Part shown: piece after piece, positions 11,318 through 23,238 of the stretch
Layout of the letters: each line of letters starts with the position of its first letter
How positions within the stretch are numbered: the stretch's first letter is position 1
Assembly (NCBI GenBank): GCA_021234155.1
Contig: JAJEKV010000207.1
Location: 1,240,001-1,304,000 of the forward strand
Direction: 5' to 3'
DNA length: 64,000 nucleotides
DNA from: Isoetes taiwanensis
Lineage: Eukaryota; Streptophyta; Lycopodiopsida; Isoetales; Isoetaceae
Translations under genes and position numbers: made by a program
Notes under the pieces: generated by a model
The model's input: only the letters and a program-made list of their open reading frames with translations
Told to the model about the DNA's origin: nothing
Databases searched by the model: none

Positions 11318-11770
11318 CATGATCTTGAGGGCTTTTGCTAAGCTCTCAGCACCTTCATCTCCAATTCCATTGGCATTGAGATCTAATGTATGCAATTTCC
11401 ATTGCTCACTTTGCAAAGCTTGTGCAATGGTATGGGAGCCTTCTGGTCCAATTTTGTTGCGGGAGAGATCTAATGTGTGCAATTTGCATTGCTCACTTTG
11501 CAGAGCTTGTGCAAGGCTATGGGGGCCATGTGCTCCAATTTATTGGAGGAGAGCCTCAATGTATGCAATTTCCATTGCTCACTTTGCAGAGCTTGTGCAA
11601 GTCTTTGGGCGCCATGTTCTCCAATTCCATTGCCGTAGAAATCTATTGTGTGCAATTTGCATTGCTCACTTTGCAGAGCTTGTGCAATGCTCTGAGCAAG
11701 ATCATATCCCCTCTGATCATAAACTAGAAGCAGGAAAAGTAATCTGAAGCTGTTGAAATTCCCAACTTCT
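11318..11770 (-). pseudogene. Leucine-rich repeat gene fragment (NLRC3/RNI type)
   Basis: On the minus strand, repeats of 28 residues (84 bp) appear four times: IAQALQSEQCKLHTIDFYGN, LAQALQSEQWKLHTLRLSSN, LAQALQSEQCKLHTLDLSRN and IAQALQSEQWKLHTLDLNAN, each followed by a GxxGxxG-like turn. This is the ribonuclease-inhibitor type LRR found in NLRC3-like proteins. A one-base shift near 11525-11540 moves the last two repeats to another frame, and the N-terminal NACHT or other domain is absent. DNA identity between repeats is high, indicating recent unit duplication. It could be an exon of a larger gene, but the shift suggests decay. Confidence 0.7.
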
Positions 11771-14700
11771 TCAAAAAAGATCAATTTTTAAAAAATGGTG
11801 TTGTTTTAAAGAGAATCTTTGAAATGCGAGTGAGGCAAGACTTTCGTTTAATTTGCAACAGTGTTTAAATTGCAACTGCTCCTGTTTTACAACATCCTCT
11901 AGCAGGTGTGCTTTCATCCTTTGCTTATTGTTCATGAGACGTTCTCCATGTCAATGAATGTAACCACTATCTAAATCCTTGATTTCCTTGCCATTTATAC
12001 TACCTATGGAATCTTAAGTTATCAAAGATGGACAAATTTGAAAGACAGTTAAGATAAAACTAAAATCAATCTAAATGAGTACCCTTTTCTTATCGAGTTC
12101 TTAATGAGATAGAGCTCAAATGTGTTGTGGTTGCATGAAGGTTTGCATCGTCTTTCTCCTTACAGGTTGTGCACGCAAACTTTCATGGTCAACTGTTATT
12201 GCGATACAAGATCTTCAGCTTTGATGCATTTAGATTATATTTCCTGATTGTGGTTCCAATGCAAGAGCTTCTCATGTTGCGACATTTGTTTTTGCGATAA
12301 TTAAATATTTGATCTTTGATGCCATTGGATAGATGCTAGTGCTAGTATAATCTAGACATCATATGCGCTTGAAAATCACTTGTGTGGTATTCGAAAGATT
12401 GCAAGGGGCGGGAACGTCCATTCCCGTATCATACGGTGAGGCATTAGTCTTGAAGATCCGAGGCGCCATATCTTGCATTAGCATGGAAGTTTAGGCTGAA
12501 AAAACATCTAGGTACGAATGCCACAAGCAGGTTTATTTTTTTCCCTTCCGGCTCCATAGTTTTGGATGTTTTCTGCTTCTTACAGATTGACAATGTTCGG
12601 TGTTGTGGCGAGAAGCACTTTGAAATCTGCTGCTCTTAGGAAGCTTAAGAGTCCCGGTGGTAACTTTCACAAGGGAATATCATGAAAGCGGTCGAAAGCA
12701 CTACAACAACCCTAAAAATGTAGGTTCATTTGATAAAAGCGATCAAATGTTGGTACGGATTTGTTGGCACACCGACTTGTGGCGATCGATGAGGCTTCAA
12801 ATAAAAGGTCGACAAGGTTCTTTGGAAAGATTGTCCATTCACGGTTCTTTGTTGGCAAGTATTTTGGTTTTACGGATATAGTACCTATTTATGTTGTTTC
12901 TTATGTATGTCCTGGTAATGTATGATGCAGCTTGAAGAGTTATTTGCAGAAACAAGTTCGGCAAAGGAGTTTTAGGCTACAAAAATATGAAAAACATACA
13001 GGTAAAGCCTCAAATGCATCCTATGTTTGTTCCGACAGTTTCACAGTTTCACATTGTATTAATCCATTTCTTTATGCGACTTGGCGATTGCATTGAGGAC
13101 CGATTGCCCTTTTGTGCTTAAAGGTTTCTATGTTCCATAGCTATGACTTTGTTGGTCGGCCTGTTTGCTAAGTTATCGCATCTTGATGATTTTGGACCCG
13201 ATTGGTCTTCTAGTTTGACATGTTGTATTGTTCTTGAAATTAATATTTAAGCTTTGTTACAGGGAATGATCTTTCAACACTTTGGGCACCTCTTATAAAG
13301 GATGGACGAATGGATAAGTTCTATTGGTAACTTATTCTTCATACCTATTGCTTCTTTGTTGCTATCTACTCTTTGAAATTACAGATGGTTCATAGTATCA
13401 ATTATCATATGCTAGTTGTACTCATTTGGGGCGTTAAATAATTTTCAAATATCCAGGCAACCAACACGGGAAGACCTTGTGAACATTGTATTCTACATGT
13501 ATAAGAAGGATGGACTTTCAAGAATGATATTGGAGTAATTGTCGATACATTTCCAAACCAAGGTATTATTCTCTTTTTGTTTAGGCAATAAACAATTGTG
13601 TATGTTGATGTCATGTGCTTGCTTAAATACACGGGCCTGTTTGCTAGAAACCACAAGAAAGGTTTAGGATTCTTATGGATTGTGCACACCCATTAACTTT
13701 GCCTTGTTGGTGCCAAGTTATTATGTCTATTTAGAAGGCTAGTTTTGGAGTTTCGAATTTGTGGGGTGATATACTCCGATTGCTCACCATTAGGCTGTTA
13801 TTGTTTCATTCATTAAGATCTTTGCTTGTTGTCAGATTATTTTCAATTCATGACGCATTTGGGAAGTCATGCAGTAGTTCTGGAACATTAGTAGTTTGTA
13901 TTTTACTTTTCTAATGTCTTCACAAGCAAACAAGACTATCATAATGTTGCCAACGAGCTTGGTGACATTCAAAATTAACTTTGACAATGCATTGTGTTTT
14001 AGCTCTCTTAATTTCCTTTTTGCAATGGGTGGCGGGGAAGTCGCGGTGCATGTAATGGGAGCTACTTGGGATTCTAGCACAGAGAGCTGTGACACCCTCT
14101 TAGATAAGATAGACCAGGTAAGCATCAAAGTATCTTATCTGACTTTGTTTTTCCAAAATTTTAATGTTCGGTTATTGAAGCATTTGAATTTTGCAGACAC
14201 TATCTAATCTCAATATTTATGACATTTTAGAGCCTTGCTTCCACGATCCTGCATTGCAACAAACTATAAGTCTTCTATCAAGTTTCCGGATGTTAGGTAA
14301 AATAGAAGCGATCGCTACCGTGAGAGGTTACCTTGCATTTTGGGGATTAAGTGGTTTGGACTAAACTTGATTTCTTTGCAAAATTATGAGATCATGCTTC
14401 TGTTTGTGCAGTTTTAACATTTGAAATAAATTGTTGGAATGAGCATTTTGTTGTTTAGCCATGAGAGCATTCAGATGTTGTAGAAATTGTTTTTCTTTTA
14501 TCATATTTTGCAAAATCTAAGGAATGATGGACACAAACTAATGCAAAATAGCGCTTGAATATTCATGAACAAAAGATGTAAGTTGCAAAGATAAACATGT
14601 GTTGCAATATTAAACATATATTAACTAGATGAGTCAGTACAATAAATAACCTTAAGGATTTCCCAAATTTTTTGTCGGTCTGACTTAGAATCAAACATTT

Positions 14701-15024
14701 GTGACTTTGTTTAATATGCATTTGTTCAAGGGCAATTAAGATGAGACATTCAGCACTAATTATTGAACTATGCTCAAACTCTAAACATAGCGCGCACACA
14801 ACACTTTAGATGTAGCACACATAAAACTAAATCTAAGTTTGTTGTTGTTTCGTCACAAAACAAAAAAAAAAAGTAATTTAAGCACCCTTTCTCTAATACA
14901 TGTGGTGGTTGTCAGTGTGCCACCTAGGATGCGCAAAATCAAGTACAAGATCGGGTAGGGGTATGTAAAACGTAACATAGTCCGGGCGTATATCTACGGT
15001 AGGGGGCAGGGAAATTGGGTTTTC
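11771..15024. other. No gene supported; possible unassigned exons on plus strand
   Basis: Most of this stretch looks intronic or intergenic. One exon-like piece at about 13950-14117 codes for MGGGEVAVHVMGATWDSSTE and ends at a good donor (CCAG|GTAAGC). Another is at 12657-12860. I do not recognise either, and the downstream acceptors are ambiguous. They may be pieces of a gene with long introns or fragments captured by a transposon. Confidence 0.3.
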
Positions 15025-15560
15025 CTATTTACGTATGTAGGGGTTTTCGACCTCCAAAAGTCGTATACGAGGGGTTTTCTGGTGACCCCTTGCACGCACA
15101 TGAGGTATCCCCATGTGCCTAGGTGAAATCCCTGGGGCTGCAACGGTTACTTTGATTCCTTTCTGGCCTAGTACTACATGGTGACCATCCAACGTACAAT
15201 TATTTTCTTCTTGGTATTTGTAAATAATGCCAAATTTCTCCAAGCAATCTATGATTGCATCCAAATATATTTCTTCACTTATCCTCAAGAGATATTGTTT
15301 CATCGATATTGCTTCATCTCTACTAATTCAAAGCGATCTTATTGCTTTGCAACCAGATCTGGTCGTATGAAGATTGCAATCACTTCTCTAATAAACCACT
15401 GCACATCCAAGATAATAAATTCCTTGGAGTAATTAAAGTAATGAGTTCTACCATATCATACAAATGCTCTGTTGCATCTCTTATCAACTTCTCTGAGATC
15501 TTGTCCTTGATGATCAAAGGTCCCAAAAGATGCAGGTTCATGCATTTATTTTGTAAATCT
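15025..15560 (-). pseudogene. Unidentified decayed coding stretch
   Basis: The minus strand has a 92-codon frame (15303-15025; KYQEENNCTLDGHHVVLGQK). Upstream, in shifting frames, are protein-like segments such as MNLHLLGPLIIKDKISEKLI and LITPRNLLSWMCSGLLEK. These look like one coding region with several breaks. I do not recognise the family; a transposon gag-like or host gene remnant is possible. Confidence 0.3.
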
Positions 15561-15840
15561 TAAGACATAGCAGTATGAACTGTGGCCATGCATAAGCAAG
15601 TTTGAACGTCTTGCAAATGCCACCAGCTTGTTTCATGTAACTGATAATGTCGCAATTTATGGGCTCATGGGATATAAGCCATCCTGAAGGACTTGGCTTC
15701 TTATAGTAACCGTTGTTGTTTCTTTGCCAACAATGGCATCCATACTCCCAATTCAACATTTTGTGGGAAATGTCTAGCCTATGCAGTGGGATTAGGAGCC
15801 AGTACTGGTATTTAGGTGTCCTTGCAACCTAGTTGCAGCT

Positions 15841-16491
15841 TTGGCTTTTGCGGCAAGGTGCCGTGCTAAAATCATTCAAAATGTGTCATTGTCGTTGATT
15901 ACAAAAATTATCATTATAGTGCTTGCGGCTGTGGGATATGCTTCTCTATGGGCAGCAGTTCTTGCAGATGTTGGCACATGTATTGCTGTCACCTTTAATA
16001 GCATGTTGCTTTTACGAAGAAGACACCAAAAGAATTGTAGCTCAAGTCATTGCCAGTCCCATGACTGTCACAAGCGTAAGCATGACCATTCGCAGTGTGG
16101 TGGTCATGATGGGAATCACGATGGTCATAAGCATGGAAATCACAATAATCATGCTACTTATGAAAATCAGGCTGAGCACCAATGTGATGACCATAGACAT
16201 AATCATGTGAAGGGGCATAACGGAGAGAACCAAGAAGGGCAGAAAGATTGTGTGAAAGTTCAACGTTCTGTCAAATGCTATGATCATGCTAACATGGTCG
16301 ATACTCAGGAAGCTGTGATGGAGCTGGATTTACCTACTACAGTTTTGAATGCTCAAAAGAATAGAAGTACATGCTCCAGTCCCTGTTGTAAAAGTAGATT
16401 TGGCCATCAGAAAGATAATGTTGAGCATTGTATGAAAGTTCAACATCCTGTCAAATGTCATGATCATGTCAACATAGTAGAAGTAGACTAG
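15841..16491 (+). pseudogene. Last exon of a heavy-metal P1B-ATPase (HMA2/HMA4-like), truncated
   Basis: The exon follows a plausible acceptor (CTAGTTGCAG at 15829-15838). It encodes the end of the ATPase membrane domain, AKIIQNVSLSLITKIIIIVL and WAAVLADVGTCIAVTFNSML, which is the hallmark C-terminal helix pair of plant Zn/Cd-transporting HMA pumps. A cytosolic tail rich in His and Cys follows (HDCHKRKHDH, CGGHDGNHDGHKHGNHNNH, SSPCC), of the kind that binds zinc. The actuator, phosphorylation (DKTGT) and nucleotide-binding regions are absent from the window. The frame ends because the CTAG terminus of a Helitron at 16488 supplies a TAG stop. It is either the tail of a disrupted gene or a captured exon. 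Confidence 0.85.
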
Positions 16492-18033
16492 GAACGGTGC
16501 CCAGCGTTGCTGGGCATAAGCCATAACCTATAAATGATACACTACAGTGATGAGAGAGGCAAGCATGAATAACCTAGAAGTACTCCATTGTTAAAGTAGT
16601 CGACACCGTTTCTCTTTCCCTTTGTCATTTGCTATACCCGCTTTTATACTTTTTCTTTTTCCTTTTCCTCGTATGCATTTCCTTTTCTTCTTCTTTTTTT
16701 TCCTGTTTTCACTTTCAGTTTTCTTGATAAACTTTTTCCTTCCTCTTTCCCTCATTTCTCCACCTTTTTCCTCTTTTCCTTTTCACCATGCTTTTTTCCT
16801 TTTTCCCCTTCAATGTAGTGTGGTGTGTGGTCACATGTCCAGTTGGATGCTGCCTAGTGGCGTGACGTTAAAACTACTATCTATCTATCTATTTTCTTTT
16901 GACTCTTTCGTTTTCCCATAGCCTTTCTACACATTTTTCCTCTTTCTTTTTCTCTTGTACCCATTTTCGTTTTTTTTCCACCCTTTCTTTCTTCCCCCTT
17001 TTTTTCCCTCTCCTTTTTTTGCTTCCTTTTTGCCTTTCTTCACTCATTCTCTCCTCCTTTTTCCGTGACCTTTCGCCCTTCCCTTTTCCCATTTTCCTCT
17101 TCCCCTTTTTCTCGTGCCCTTTTTTCAGGTTCGCTTTCACCCTTTTCATCTGTCCTTTTCTTTTTCCTTTCCCTTTCCCTTTTTCCCTTCCTTTCTTCCC
17201 ATCCTTTTCTTGTTCCCCTTTTGCCCTTCCCGGTCCCCATGTTTTCCTTTTTTCTCCTCTCTCAACACTTTCCCTTTCCGTCTTCCCCTTTCCCAATGCC
17301 CTTTCGCTCCCCTTTTCCATTTTTCTTTCCCTTTCCCTTTTCCTTTTCTTTTTCCCATGCCATTTTTCCTTCCCTTTTCCTCTTTCCTCACCGGTTCACT
17401 CTTCCACTTTTTTCCTTCCATTTCCAATGCTCTTTTTCACTTCCTTTTTCCCCTCTCTTTACCCTTTCCCATTCTCTATCCCTATCCCTTTTCTTGATGG
17501 ACTTTTTTTTTCCTTTTCCTCATTTCCAAACCCTTTTCCTCTTCTCCTTTTTGTCGTGCCTTTTTTACCTTTCCTTTCCCCTTCCCCCCTTCATTTTCTT
17601 TTCACTTCCTTCTTTCCATGCCCTTTGCAACATCTCTCTTTTCCCTCTTACCTTTTTTCCTCAAACGTTTTTTCCCTTTTCCCACCCTTTCTCTCTTCCC
17701 CTTTTTTCTTTCTCTTGCCCTTTTCCCATGCTTTTTTTTCACTTTCCTTTTCTTCTTTCTTTCCCTTTTCCCCTTCCCTTCCCTTGTCTCATGTGACCTT
17801 TTCCCATGCTATTTTTTCCTTTTTTTTTTCTCCCGTTCCTCACCCTTTTCCACTTCCCCTTTTTCCCATGCCTTTTTACCCCTTCACATTCCCCTCTCCT
17901 CAAGACATCAAAACATGACCAATCATAGTGGTCAAAAGTCGTGCGATAAATCTCTGCCCTTGGATGCAATTAGATGATCTCGGTCATTCAAATTAGGGCT
18001 TGATACAACACGCTAAAACATAATAATATATAT
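16488..18033 (-). mobile_element. Non-autonomous Helitron, purine-rich, copy A
   Basis: On the minus strand it runs from a 5' end near 18033, degenerate where TC is expected but otherwise matching ATATTATxATGTTTTAGCGTG, to the 3' hairpin GCCCAGCAACGCTGGGC and CTAG at 16488, followed by host T. The central 16620-17890 is almost pure pyrimidine on the plus strand (CCTTTTCC-type). Copy B at 23239-24791 is nearly identical and inverted. No helicase or Rep is encoded, so movement would need proteins in trans. The long open frames inside are low-complexity artefacts. Confidence 0.88.
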
Positions 18034-18451
18034 TTACAATTTTGGCGTTCGGTTACGTGGACAACTGTTTTGTTCGAATTAAAAAATAACACAAACATGC
18101 ATTTTACATCTATATCAAACATTGTGTAGGCCACGTCTGAAAGCTCCAATTGTTCATTTTAGAATAGATAGACGTGAACTAACTCCTTAAACATGATAAT
18201 ACAGTTCATTCCATGTTGCTTTCAATATGCACATGTACTATAGGAGAGGGACATTGTAATAAGAAAATAGCACTAGCATCACACCACTTATCACAGATCC
18301 TGAAGCTGGGTCGCGCGGTTGAGAACACAAAAATTCGTCACCACATGGAAAAAACTTATAATGATTTTGGATTCAAAACATAAATATGGGATAAGATACA
18401 AAAGGCAGTAAATCATGCAGTAAAAACTAACTATTTTTGGGTTGCCCCTAA
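18034..18451. other. No gene seen
   Basis: AT-rich sequence between the Helitron and the 628-bp tandem duplication. I see no coding or structured feature. Confidence 0.5.
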
Positions 18452-19712
18452 GGGGGCAAACCCTTGTTTATGTGGGGTTTGTGGCATATTCTAGGTATAT
18501 GCCAGTATATGCCTAGAATATGCCGATGACTGCTAAAAACCCATTATTGGCTGTAAATGCTAGGTCACTTGTGTTAGTGGGCAGCCACTCTCGAAACCGG
18601 CCAACCGGAGAGGTCTCCTCTCGTTAAAACCGTTAAATCTCGTTAAATCCGTGTGTAGCTAAGGCCAAAACGGATTTCTGTGATAGAAATGATGGTAGTG
18701 AATGCGCGAGTAGGAGCTCTATGCCCTGATCTTCGAAGAAATGGCTCTGGCTCCGGCCATGGATATTCTTCACATTGGGTCGGATTGGCGGCGTTCTTGC
18801 CGGATGCCATGTTGTCGGATGCCCTATTTTTTGCTTGAAATCGATCATCCACGAGAAGGATTATAAGAGCTATCTGGACATATTTTTACTTTCCTTGCTC
18901 TTCGAAGCAAAGCGGTGGCGAGAGATAATTGACTCGTGGCTTAAAGCTGTTCGAGCGATCGGTCCACTGCCCAAACAAGGTAAGCCTTTTTTGCTGAGTG
19001 TAATCTAAAGCTTCAATTTAGAACCTAGTTTAGGTGTGCTAATTAGCACGACAATCAATAACTTAGTCCGGCAAAGCTCGGGGGCAAACCCTTGTTTATG
19101 TGGGGTTTGTGGCATATTCTAGGTATATGCTAGTATATGCCTAGAATATGCCGATCTTGCTAAAAAACCCATTATTGGCTGTAAATGCTAGGTCACTTGT
19201 GTTAGTGGGCAGCCACTCTGGCCCAGCCAACAGGAGAGGTCTCCTCTCGTTAAAACCGATTAAATCTCGTTAAATCCGGTGTGTAGCTAAGGCCAAAGCG
19301 GTTCGTGATAGAAAATGATGGTAGTGAATCTTGCGAGTAGGAGCTCTATGCCCGATCTTGAAGAAATGGCTGCGGCTCCGGCCATGGATATTCTTCACAT
19401 TGGGTCAGATTGGCGGCGTTCTTGCCGGATGCCATGTTGTCGGATGCCCTATTTTTTGCTTGAAATCGATCATCACGGAAGGATTATAAGAGCTATGCGG
19501 ACATATTTTTACTTTCCTTGCTCTTCGAGGAAGCAAACAATGGCCAGAGATAATTGAAGCTCGTGGCTTAAAAGCTGTTCGAGCGATCCCAGTCCCCGCC
19601 CAAACAAGGTAAGCCTTTTTCTTTGAGTGTAATCTAAAGCTTCAATTTAGAACCTAGTTTAGGTGTGCTAATTAGCACAAAGCAATCAATAACTTTCAGT
19701 CCGGCAAAGCTC
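18452..19712. repeat. Tandem duplication of a 628-bp unit carrying one exon
   Basis: Copy 1 spans 18452-19079 and copy 2 spans 19080-19712. Each starts GGGGGCAAACCCTTG, contains ATATTCTAGGTATATGC, ATGGATATTCTTCACATTGG and CCGGATGCCATGTTGTCGGA, and ends at TCCGGCAAAGCTC. They differ by many single-base insertions and deletions. An exon on the plus strand (IHEKDYKSYLDIFLLSLLFE in copy 1) ends at the same donor CAAACAAG|GTAAGCC (18979 and 19608). Copy 2 has lost the frame. I do not recognise the protein. Confidence 0.85.
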
Positions 19713-22620
19713 CAAGCTTTAGGGCGAAATATATGCTTGCATACGGTTTACCTTCTCTGTTTTGGTGATAAATATGATACTTTTTAAAGCCTTTTAAACC
19801 TCTATGGGCAGAATTTCGATAATGCAGTATCCTTAGCATCCCATTCTAAAGCTAATCGCGGATCGTTGAGAGCATGGCAAAGACCTGCTTTGGGTTGTAC
19901 ATGCGAGACATCTTTGCATTGGCAAAAGATAGCAAAGACCATCAATATTTCATAGAGTGGCTCGTTTCTCAAAGATGCTATCTGTGCAAATTTGTTCTTG
20001 ATTCCTTCGAGAATTCAATGTGATAAAGCGGTGTAAAGCCATAGATATTGTATGTTAAACCGGAGATACTATGTTTGGAGTTCTAAATGGTGTGAATCGA
20101 TCTTTGTGGGCCTTACATAGCTATATATAAGCGCTGGTTTCCCGCACGCGTAAATTTGCGGATGTGGATTTGAAGGTAGATCTTCAATATGTGCGGTAAA
20201 GGTAAAGTTGGTTCTTGCATTTGTAAGCTATGTTCCAACTAATTTTTAGTAAATATCTTCATGCGGGGTACTTCAGGATAGGTTAGGGATGATTGTAGCT
20301 TCCATTACGATTCTTTAAGAGCGAGGCAAATCTTGAGAGCGTGAATGAAGGTATAATAGCAATCGTTTCTTTGTAGGTCCTTGCAACTTTGAAAGCTCCT
20401 TGCTTTGTTGAAATATACCCTTTTGGTTTGAAGAGCTTCTCATGGACTTCATGTTGTGGTCTGTGGTTTTTGAATTTATTCAAAATGCTTTCACAGAACC
20501 TATTTTGCAAATTCTGCAGTTTGATATAGTAATAGCAGTAAGTGCGCTGCAAAGGGCATGCAAGGGATGCACATTAGCATTTGCTGGGAAGGGAGATAAG
20601 ATCTTGAGAATCTTCGGAAACGGCCAATCTGAGAAAGGCATCAAAGGAAGCTTTGCATTGCTGGATCTATTTTTGAGCAGCACGATCACGCTCCAGAAAG
20701 AATATCAATGAGTTTATGGGGCATGACCAACAGTAATCCTATATAATCTAGGATGCAGCTCGACAAGGATTAGGTTCTTTTTATGCATTAATGTGATAGT
20801 TTATGGTTTTAATTGTAGGTCTTTCTAATGTCATACCAAATTGCGTAAGGATGAAGGGCATATTTTGCAGCTTCTCTGAAACAGACGAGGTATCTCTTTT
20901 TTTAAATATGTTGTGATTATGAAGAAATATGGAGTAGTAGTTCACCTTGATGGTGGTAATGACAAAGAATCTGAGTTTGATAGTTAAATTGTCTTGGCTT
21001 TCACCGGATGCTCAACACCTTCAGGGCAAATGCAGAATAGAGATCCAGCAAACGTGGAGCACGTTTAACTCAACGAGCCAATGAATGTTAGAAAAGAGCA
21101 ATCCATGCAAGGGAGTTACTCGGGGAGGATCTATTAGAGTAAATTGTTCCTAGATAAAATCGAATAGGATGTTAACTGTAGCATTCTTCCTAGATCAAGA
21201 AAGAAAAGTATAGTGGTGAGGAGCATAAGGGCCAACCATATGCTTTTGTGCTTGCACTCAGTGTTTTTAGCTGATCTCTATTTTTTGCATTTATTGAGTC
21301 CATATTACTTTGATTTTGTATAGTCTTTGCTTGCAGTTATAGCTTCGGGTGTGCAAAAATATGGACATGTTCTAATTTGTGTGGTTAGATTCCAGTCAAA
21401 CTTGAATGCCAAGACGTTCTTAATAGTTTTCAAGCTCACATTGGCATGGTTGCTCCAGGAACCATCTTAGACAATGACAATTTAAAAAAAAAAATAAAAA
21501 TAAAGAAGCATCCAACATCATATATTGCAGAAAAATGAAAGCTATTTTATGTGGTTTAACTTGCATAGTTCTCCATCTATTAACAAGGGTTATCATTGTA
21601 ACATAATAATTATCTTTGCTTTGCAGGGAATATTGAAGGGAAAACAACCAGTAAAAATTGGCTTCCATGTACACTGGGGCTGGTATACTGGTTGTTGCCT
21701 ATGTCCCCAAAGTTGAAGCTTGTATGCAAAGGATTATTTATATAATTTAGAAAATGATGGTGTTCCAACGGTGAAGATTGTAGACAGAGTATGGATATTT
21801 AGAGTATGGATATTTATGATGATTTTCTATTGTGCACACTTTGTTTTTTTAAACATATGGTGAAATTGCACTTCCAATGGGAGAGCAACCCAATCGTGCA
21901 TACATAAAACCATCAGAGGGGACGTGGTAAAAATGTTACCGGCACCATAGGCCGATTGGTCTCAGTGGACGATAAAAAAATCTATTCTATTCTATTCCTA
22001 TTAGTGACATCAAAACAATGCGAATACCAAATTGCCTTTGAAAGCATGAGCATGGATAGATAAGTCGCTCTAGTAAATATGTTGAAATATTTTGTGTTTT
22101 TTTATTTATGTTGGAAGTATTGATTGTTTGTTGTGTTAACAATTGCGGAGCGCTTGCATTTAGTGCTTCTCTTGTGTGTCCTACAATTTTGCAAGTGCAC
22201 TTTGTGCTGGGTTCTTTGATAAATTTAAGTACCAACCAAATAGCAAATACGGTTGTCATTGTGAACTAAAATTCAAGAATGTGAGGTGAAATGCAAGAAT
22301 GCTGCGTGAAAATTGATAGCAACATCAACACTTAGATTTGTCTTAACCTGCTTTTATGTGTCCTAAATCATAGCGCAACACTTTATAGCATGAGCCCATT
22401 CTATATCTCAGGTACTCGTAAATCATAGAGTTATTCATTGCACAGTATCATTTATGTGAATTAACTAAAAGTATTATTCTATTCTCCCCCAGTTCTATAA
22501 ATTGACATGCACAGTTTCGTAAACAAAACTTCTAGCTAAGAAAACGACACACTGTGTTCTCACAAAAAAGACCCGACACGAAACGACGATCTAGAAATTA
22601 TGAAACACACTTTCTCTCTA
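19713..22620. other. Unassigned; possibly spliced remnants downstream of the duplicated exon
   Basis: Protein-like patches occur on the plus strand (for example GKGDKILRIFGNGQSEKGIK at about 20585-20645), but I cannot assemble or name a gene. At 21890-21995 a segment with AGAGCAACCCAATCGTGC ends in TCTATTCTATTCTATTC, a five-base microsatellite tail of the kind left by non-LTR retroelements. Confidence 0.35.
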
Positions 22621-22655
22621 CCGGAGGGCAACCCCTCGTGCGCAGCACCTTGTTT
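22621..22655. repeat. Hairpin repeat GAGGGCAACCCCTC...GCAGCACCTTGTTT, copy 1
   Basis: The sequence GGAGGGCAACCCCTCGTGCG followed by CAGCACCTTGTTT recurs at 25704-25740 with a better stem (CACGGAGGGCAACCCTCCGTG). A terminal hairpin plus a fixed 3' extension suggests the end of a transposon family, but it lacks the Helitron CTRR end. Confidence 0.5.
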
Positions 22656-22715
22656 CTTTTACATTTAAAATAACGTAATATAAATTAATACTTGACATCC
22701 CAAAGACTTTCGATT

Positions 22716-22741
22716 GCCCACAAAGGTGGGCAATTTTCTAG
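22716..22741 (+). mobile_element. Helitron 3' terminus, second hairpin type
   Basis: GCCCACAAAGGTGGGC forms a perfect 6-bp stem with a 4-base loop. It is followed by AATTTT and CTAG ending at 22741, then T. This is the Helitron 3' pattern with a different stem from the copies at 16488 and 24791. The 5' end lies to the left and was not found. A decayed relative (CGAAGGTGGGCAATTTGCTATAG) lies at 44731-44753. Confidence 0.65.
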
Positions 22742-23085
22742 TAGTAATATAAAGTGGAGAATATAGTGGGAATCCTATGGTGGTTGATGTCAACATCTAT
22801 GTATCATATGGGCAACAAGGCAATGGTGCAGGGGCCATCGGTTATCCCGGATGCCCATACCTATATATCCATCCACCGGTATTTCAGGGCATATTTTGTG
22901 TGACCCGAGCCACAGGATCAATGCACAAATGTTCCAAACGATCTAAATCCCATTCTGGCTAGCATCCATCCAATGGGTTTTTCATTTTATTCTAAGTCGC
23001 CATCTTAGCCATAAAAACCATTATTATGCAATTGATATTAGTTGGCTTAATGAAGAACTAGATGAAAAAATTGTAACTAAGGCAT
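22742..23085. other. No gene seen
   Basis: A 61-codon open frame (22777-22962) has no family match that I recognise. The rest is AT-rich. Confidence 0.4.
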
Positions 23086-23088
23086 TTG

Positions 23089-23238
23089 ACAGGATGTTGA
23101 ACTTTCGCACCATGCTCAACATGATCCTTCTGATGCCCAAATCTATTTTTACAACAGGAATTAGAACATGTATTTTTAGCCTTTTGACTGTTTAAAACTG
23201 TAGCAGGCAAGTCCACCTCCAATTCAGTTCCCTGAGTA
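23089..23238 (-). pseudogene. Second HMA-type ATPase tail fragment
   Basis: On the minus strand this matches the Cys-rich end of the HMA exon at 16301-16450. Shared phrases are GTTCAACATCCTGTCAAATG, CCTGTTGTAAAAATAGATTTGG and GATACTCAGG. It has substitutions and broken frames. It abuts the 5' TC end of Helitron copy B at 23239. No other HMA exon is nearby, so it is a fragment. Confidence 0.75.

Noticed and set aside
16622-17977. Long open frames rich in Phe, Pro, Ser and Leu (and Lys/Gly/Glu on the other strand), also at 23295-24390
   Set aside because: They arise from homopurine/homopyrimidine sequence that lacks stops. Several frames on both strands are open at once, and the sequence is the interior of a non-coding Helitron.
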